Assembly (NCBI GenBank): GCA_046048895.1
Contig: JBJOFF010000001.1
Coordinates: 1 to 64,000, forward strand
Direction of reading: 5' to 3'
Length of the DNA: 64,000 nt
Source: ZLKRG08 sp046048895
GTDB taxonomy: Bacteria; Actinomycetota; Actinomycetes; Nanopelagicales; Nanopelagicaceae
Below the pieces are notes generated by a model, which was given only the letters and a program-made list of their open reading frames with translations, was not told the DNA's origin and did no database searches. This document shows, piece by piece, positions 60,928 through 64,000 of the stretch. A program made the translations under genes and the position numbers. The stretch's first letter is position 1. The number at the start of each line of letters is the position of its first letter.

Positions 60928-61628
60928 TAAAAATTATCAATCTGCTACCGGAATTACTCGGAACATATGGCGATCAAGGAAATGTCGCCACGCTCTCTTG
61001 GCGTTTATCGCAACGTGGCATTGCCAATGAAATTATTCACGCTTCAGCTCGCAATCCAATTCCAACTGATGGAGATTTCTATTTTCTAGGTGGCGGCGAA
61101 GATGATGCCCAGGTTGCAGCAGTTGAATTGCTGCGCCGCAATCTTTCGCTAAAAGATGCGCTAAATAATGGCGCGCATCTATTTGCGGTATGTGCGGGAT
61201 TTCAATTGCTGGGCAATACTTTTCCGGCATCTGGCGGGCGAGTAGTAGAAGGTCTTGGAGTGCTTCCTATTGTTACCGAGCCTGCAACGCCACGTAGCGT
61301 GGGCGAGCTATTAATGGATTCAACCGTTGGCATCGGCCAATTAACGGGTTTTGAAAATCATGCCGGCCAGACTCGATTTGCGGAGAAATTACAACCACTT
61401 GGAATCGTAAAGCGCGGAATTGGCAATCACGCATCTGAAAGCTGTGATGGCGCAGTAACGGATCAGATCATCGCAACATATATGCACGGCCCAGCGCTAG
61501 TGCGCAATCCAAAACTTGCAGATTTCTTTTTAACCAGAAAATTGGGTGAACTTTCGCCAATTGATACAGAGAGAGATTTAGTTTTTACAGATCTTCATGC
61601 TTCTTGCGTCGCACGGGCATCAAAGTAG
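60924..61628 (+). CDS. gatD: Lipid II isoglutaminyl synthase, glutaminase subunit GatD
   Basis: The 234-residue class I amidotransferase has the nucleophile Cys90 in FAVCAGFQLLG and the catalytic His in TYMHGPALVRNP. It releases ammonia from glutamine for MurT. Its 3' end overlaps the convergent hydrolase gene by 44 bp. Confidence 0.9.
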   Translation: MIKIINLLPELLGTYGDQGNVATLSWRLSQRGIANEIIHASARNPIPTDGDFYFLGGGEDDAQVAAVELLRRNLSLKDALNNGAHLFAVCAGFQLLGNTFPASGGRVVEGLGVLPIVTEPATPRSVGELLMDSTVGIGQLTGFENHAGQTRFAEKLQPLGIVKRGIGNHASESCDGAVTDQIIATYMHGPALVRNPKLADFFLTRKLGELSPIDTERDLVFTDLHASCVARASK

Positions 61629-62427
61629 ATGGGTATTCGTGATTTAAGAGAAAATCACGAATCACTTTATTTAGTAATTCAGGTTTGTCTTTATCAATTA
61701 AATGCGACGCCCCAGGAATTATCGCAAGTCGTGAATTCTTAATGGCTTCATATATTTCATTAGTGTGATCAATTGAAATAACATCATCATCACCCGCAAT
61801 TACCAAAGTAGGGCACTTAATAGTTTTTAGGTCTTGGATACTCATATTTGGTTCAGAAGACCAGATTCGTGCCATTTTTGCGATCTTTGCAAATAAGGTT
61901 TCTGGCGCATCTGGTGAAAAGTTGGCGTATTTCAACTGCTCTTCTTCGCTTGGTTCCCAAGGTTGAATCGGTGATTCCACGCCGTCATGTTTGTAATTTG
62001 CACCAATCAAAGTAATGGTCTCAACTAAATCGGGACGATGAATTGCTACTAATAGCGCAATAATTCCGCCATCTGAATAACCAATTAAATGGGCCGGCGC
62101 TTTTACAACATCCTCTAAATAGGCAACTGCCTCTTGATATTGAAAATCAAAGTGAAAACTGCCTGGCTGATCTGGTGTGCGCCCATGGCCGGCGCGGTCG
62201 TAGCTAAATGCGGTAAAACCTTTAATGCTTGGCAGCAAACGCCCATCAAAGCCCTCGCTCTGCGACATTCCGCCGTGCAGCAAGAGCACCGGCACTTCAG
62301 TGATTGGCTTTGATAGCGGAAATAGATTTGGTTTTAATTGCGATGACCAAATTTTCTCGCCGCGCAGCGAGATGTACTGGCGCTTCCATTTTGGATAGCG
62401 CTTCGGCAGCAGAGATTGAAATGCCAT
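61585..62427 (-). CDS. Alpha/beta hydrolase
   Basis: The 280-residue protein shows LLLHGGMSQSE, nucleophile elbow LIGYSDGGIIAL with Ser in GYSDGG, the acid in VIAGDDDVIS and His in PGASHLIDKD. It is similar in style to 3-oxoadipate enol-lactone hydrolases, but the substrate is open. TAGATT ends 6 nt before the ATG. Divergent from the decarboxylase across 37 bp. Confidence 0.8.
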   Translation of the reverse strand: MAFQSLLPKRYPKWKRQYISLRGEKIWSSQLKPNLFPLSKPITEVPVLLLHGGMSQSEGFDGRLLPSIKGFTAFSYDRAGHGRTPDQPGSFHFDFQYQEAVAYLEDVVKAPAHLIGYSDGGIIALLVAIHRPDLVETITLIGANYKHDGVESPIQPWEPSEEEQLKYANFSPDAPETLFAKIAKMARIWSSEPNMSIQDLKTIKCPTLVIAGDDDVISIDHTNEIYEAIKNSRLAIIPGASHLIDKDKPELLNKVIRDFLLNHEYPSTLMPVRRKKHEDL

Positions 62428-62464
62428 GGTGTAAATCTAACTCAGCTGGTGGCAGAATTCGCGC

Positions 62465-63814
62465 GTGCATAAATTTAATGCCGAAGTCGAAGAGGTCGCA
62501 GATGAAATTCTGGCCTACGCACTTGATCGTCTTCGCCTGGAACCGCCACTAGATGGCCCGCTTACGGCTGCAGAGCTTTATGAAAAAGTTGGTAACACCA
62601 TTACCGCAAAGGGAATGGGCGGCTTACCGACACTTGAAATTTTTAAAGAAGTTCTAGCAAAAGCTTGTATCTCAACAGATCACGAACGTTACTTAGCATT
62701 TATTCCAACTGCGCCATCTGAATACTCATCGCTCTTTGATTTGGTGGTATCGGCTGCATCTATTTATGGCGGCTCATGGCAAGAAGGTGCCGGTGCCGTC
62801 TTCGCCGAAAACCAAGCGCTGCGTTGGTTGGCAGATTTAGCAGGCTTTCCTGCCGAAGCCGGTGGTGTATTTGTTTCGGGCGGAACCATTGGAAATTTAT
62901 CAGCGCTAGTTGTGGCGCGTGAAGATGCCAGAAGAAATCATCCAGAACATAAAGGCAAGTGGGCAGTAGTTTGCGGAGATCAAGCGCATTCATCAATTGC
63001 GGGCGCTGCCAAAGTAATGGATGTTGAAATCATCAAAGCAAAGCGCAGCGAAGATGGCAAAATTTATGGAGATGCAGTTGCAAAAGCGATTGATGAATAT
63101 GAAAAGAACGGTGGCCGAGTTTTCTGCATCGTGGCTACCGCGGGCACTACCAATTTAGGAATTATTGATCATTTAGATTCAATTGATGATGTCGCAGTCG
63201 AACGTGATATCTGGTTTCACGTCGATGGCGCATATGGGCTAGCGGCCCTTTGTGCGCCATCAGTACGCGCAAAATTCGACGGAATTGAATATGCAGATTC
63301 ATTTATCGTTGATCCACACAAATGGTTATTTGCACCCTTTGATGCCTGCGCGTTAATCTATAAAGATCCCAAGATCGCTAAAGATGCTCTGGCGCAACAT
63401 GCAAGTTATTTAGATACGTTGCATGAAAATGATGATTGGAATCCATCAGATTATGCAATTCATTTAACTCGTAGAACTCGTGGTCTGCCATTCTGGTTTA
63501 GCTTGGCCGCTAATGGCACCGATGCATATAAAGATGCCATGGAATACACCATGTTGATTGCAAAGAAAGCTGTTGAATTAATTAAAGCCCATCCAAATTT
63601 GGAACTGCTTTTAGAGCCAGAACTTTCCATTGTCGCCTTCACCAGAAAGGGCTGGCAGAAAGATGACTATCAGCGCTGGTCCGATAAATTATTAAAAGAT
63701 CAGATCGGATTTGTGACCCCGTCATCACATGAAGGCCAGCCAATCCTGCGATTTGCAATCGTAAATCCCTGGACCAATGTCGATGACTTAGAGAAGATTT
63801 TGGATACGCTGTAG
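62465..63814 (+). CDS. Group II PLP-dependent amino-acid decarboxylase
   Basis: The 449-residue enzyme has FVSGGTIGNLSAL (phosphate binding), GDQAHSSIAGAAK, FHVDGAYGLAAL with the cofactor Asp254 and FIVDPHKWLFAPFD with Schiff-base Lys286. It belongs to the aromatic-L-amino-acid/glutamate/aspartate decarboxylase family; the exact amino acid cannot be told. The GTG start is supported by CAGAAT ending 6 nt upstream. Confidence 0.82.
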   Translation: MHKFNAEVEEVADEILAYALDRLRLEPPLDGPLTAAELYEKVGNTITAKGMGGLPTLEIFKEVLAKACISTDHERYLAFIPTAPSEYSSLFDLVVSAASIYGGSWQEGAGAVFAENQALRWLADLAGFPAEAGGVFVSGGTIGNLSALVVAREDARRNHPEHKGKWAVVCGDQAHSSIAGAAKVMDVEIIKAKRSEDGKIYGDAVAKAIDEYEKNGGRVFCIVATAGTTNLGIIDHLDSIDDVAVERDIWFHVDGAYGLAALCAPSVRAKFDGIEYADSFIVDPHKWLFAPFDACALIYKDPKIAKDALAQHASYLDTLHENDDWNPSDYAIHLTRRTRGLPFWFSLAANGTDAYKDAMEYTMLIAKKAVELIKAHPNLELLLEPELSIVAFTRKGWQKDDYQRWSDKLLKDQIGFVTPSSHEGQPILRFAIVNPWTNVDDLEKILDTL

Positions 63815-63827
63815 TAGAGTTTCACCC

Positions 63828-64000
63828 ATGTCAGCGATGGAAAATATCAGCGCGGTTACAACGCTCTCTGACCTCGAGACCCGAATTCTGGATTTCGAAC
63901 GTTCATGGTGGCGTTATGCCGGAGCCAAAGAGAGCGCTATCAAAGAGCTCTTCGATTTAACCCCAGCTCGCTACTATCAATTATTAAATGATTTAATCGA
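63828..64000 (+). CDS. DUF3263-family protein, 3' end cut by window edge
   Basis: From the ATG at 63828 the reading frame runs to the window end: LSDLETRILDFERSWWRYAGAKE and LTPARYYQLLNDLI, the actinobacterial DUF3263 helix-turn-helix-like domain. TAGAGT lies 7 nt before the ATG. Small DNA-binding role is likely but unproven. Confidence 0.75.
   Translation, partial: MSAMENISAVTTLSDLETRILDFERSWWRYAGAKESAIKELFDLTPARYYQLLNDLI

Noticed and set aside
1..64000. Prophage, transposase, integrase, toxin-antitoxin or restriction genes
   Set aside because: I searched the translations for these families and saw none in this window.

Overview
The window looks like the chromosome of a low-GC, streamlined actinobacterium, most likely the freshwater planktonic acI group (Ca. 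Planktophila / Ca. Nanopelagicus, order Nanopelagicales). Actinobacterial markers are GlnR, a MshA-type mycothiol glycosyltransferase, SenX3/RegX3-PhoU, CarD next to an LpqE-like lipoprotein, MurT/GatD, a DUF3263 protein and a class II FeS photolyase. Intergenic spaces are very short, operons are joined by ATGA or TTGA overlaps, and the DNA is A+T-rich for an actinobacterium. The assignment is inferred from gene content; no rRNA is present.

Bases 1 to about 15,700 form a more A+T-rich surface-glycan region. A partial epimerase, an RmlD-like reductase, PseB and PseC lie on the minus strand. A seven-gene minus-strand operon (10659 down to 4942) carries KdsA, a KdsD-type CBS pair, an HpcH/HpaI aldolase, two SDRs, a KdsB-like CMP-sugar synthetase and a glycosyltransferase-like protein, i.e. 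a KDO-type ulosonate pathway in a Gram-positive lineage. Divergent from it is a plus-strand operon with a PglK/MsbA-like ABC flippase, an aldo/keto reductase, an SpsF-like cytidylyltransferase and a class III aminotransferase.

Bases 15,800 to 64,000 are core-like. In order: a GT4 glycosyltransferase; a ferric-reductase-like flavocytochrome, FMN-binding protein and ApbE module followed by sugar genes; ribD-ribE-ribBA-ribH under an FMN riboswitch; glnR, a thioredoxin, DUF4395, Fur, YgfZ, a 38-residue membrane microprotein, nitrobindin, asparaginase II and a secreted metzincin; mshA-gpmA; phoU with a senX3/regX3 pair around a PHO-box-like repeat; lpqE-like; carD and an MEP-pathway block; cysS-rlmB-GDSL; tRNA-Thr; a MIP channel with ArsC; an M48 protease, pirin, TRIC-like protein, SDR and TspO; photolyase and hydrolase; a NarL-type two-component system beside a 1041-residue secreted protein with a 30-bp tandem repeat; VKOR and carbonic anhydrase; murT-gatD; a hydrolase; a PLP decarboxylase; and a partial DUF3263 gene.

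The most notable locus is the MEP block. The usual actinobacterial order carD-ispD-ispF-cysS-rlmB is kept, but the gene in the ispD slot is a shortened IspD lacking catalytic motifs. Between it and ispF lies an opposite-strand pair: an intact ispD and a homoserine-dehydrogenase-like/SAF protein that matches the DXR-II (DRL) type of reductoisomerase. A second window-wide signal is that about 20 genes have a TANNNT-like hexamer exactly 6 nt before the start codon, and about five more have it 7 nt before, which implies widespread leaderless transcription.
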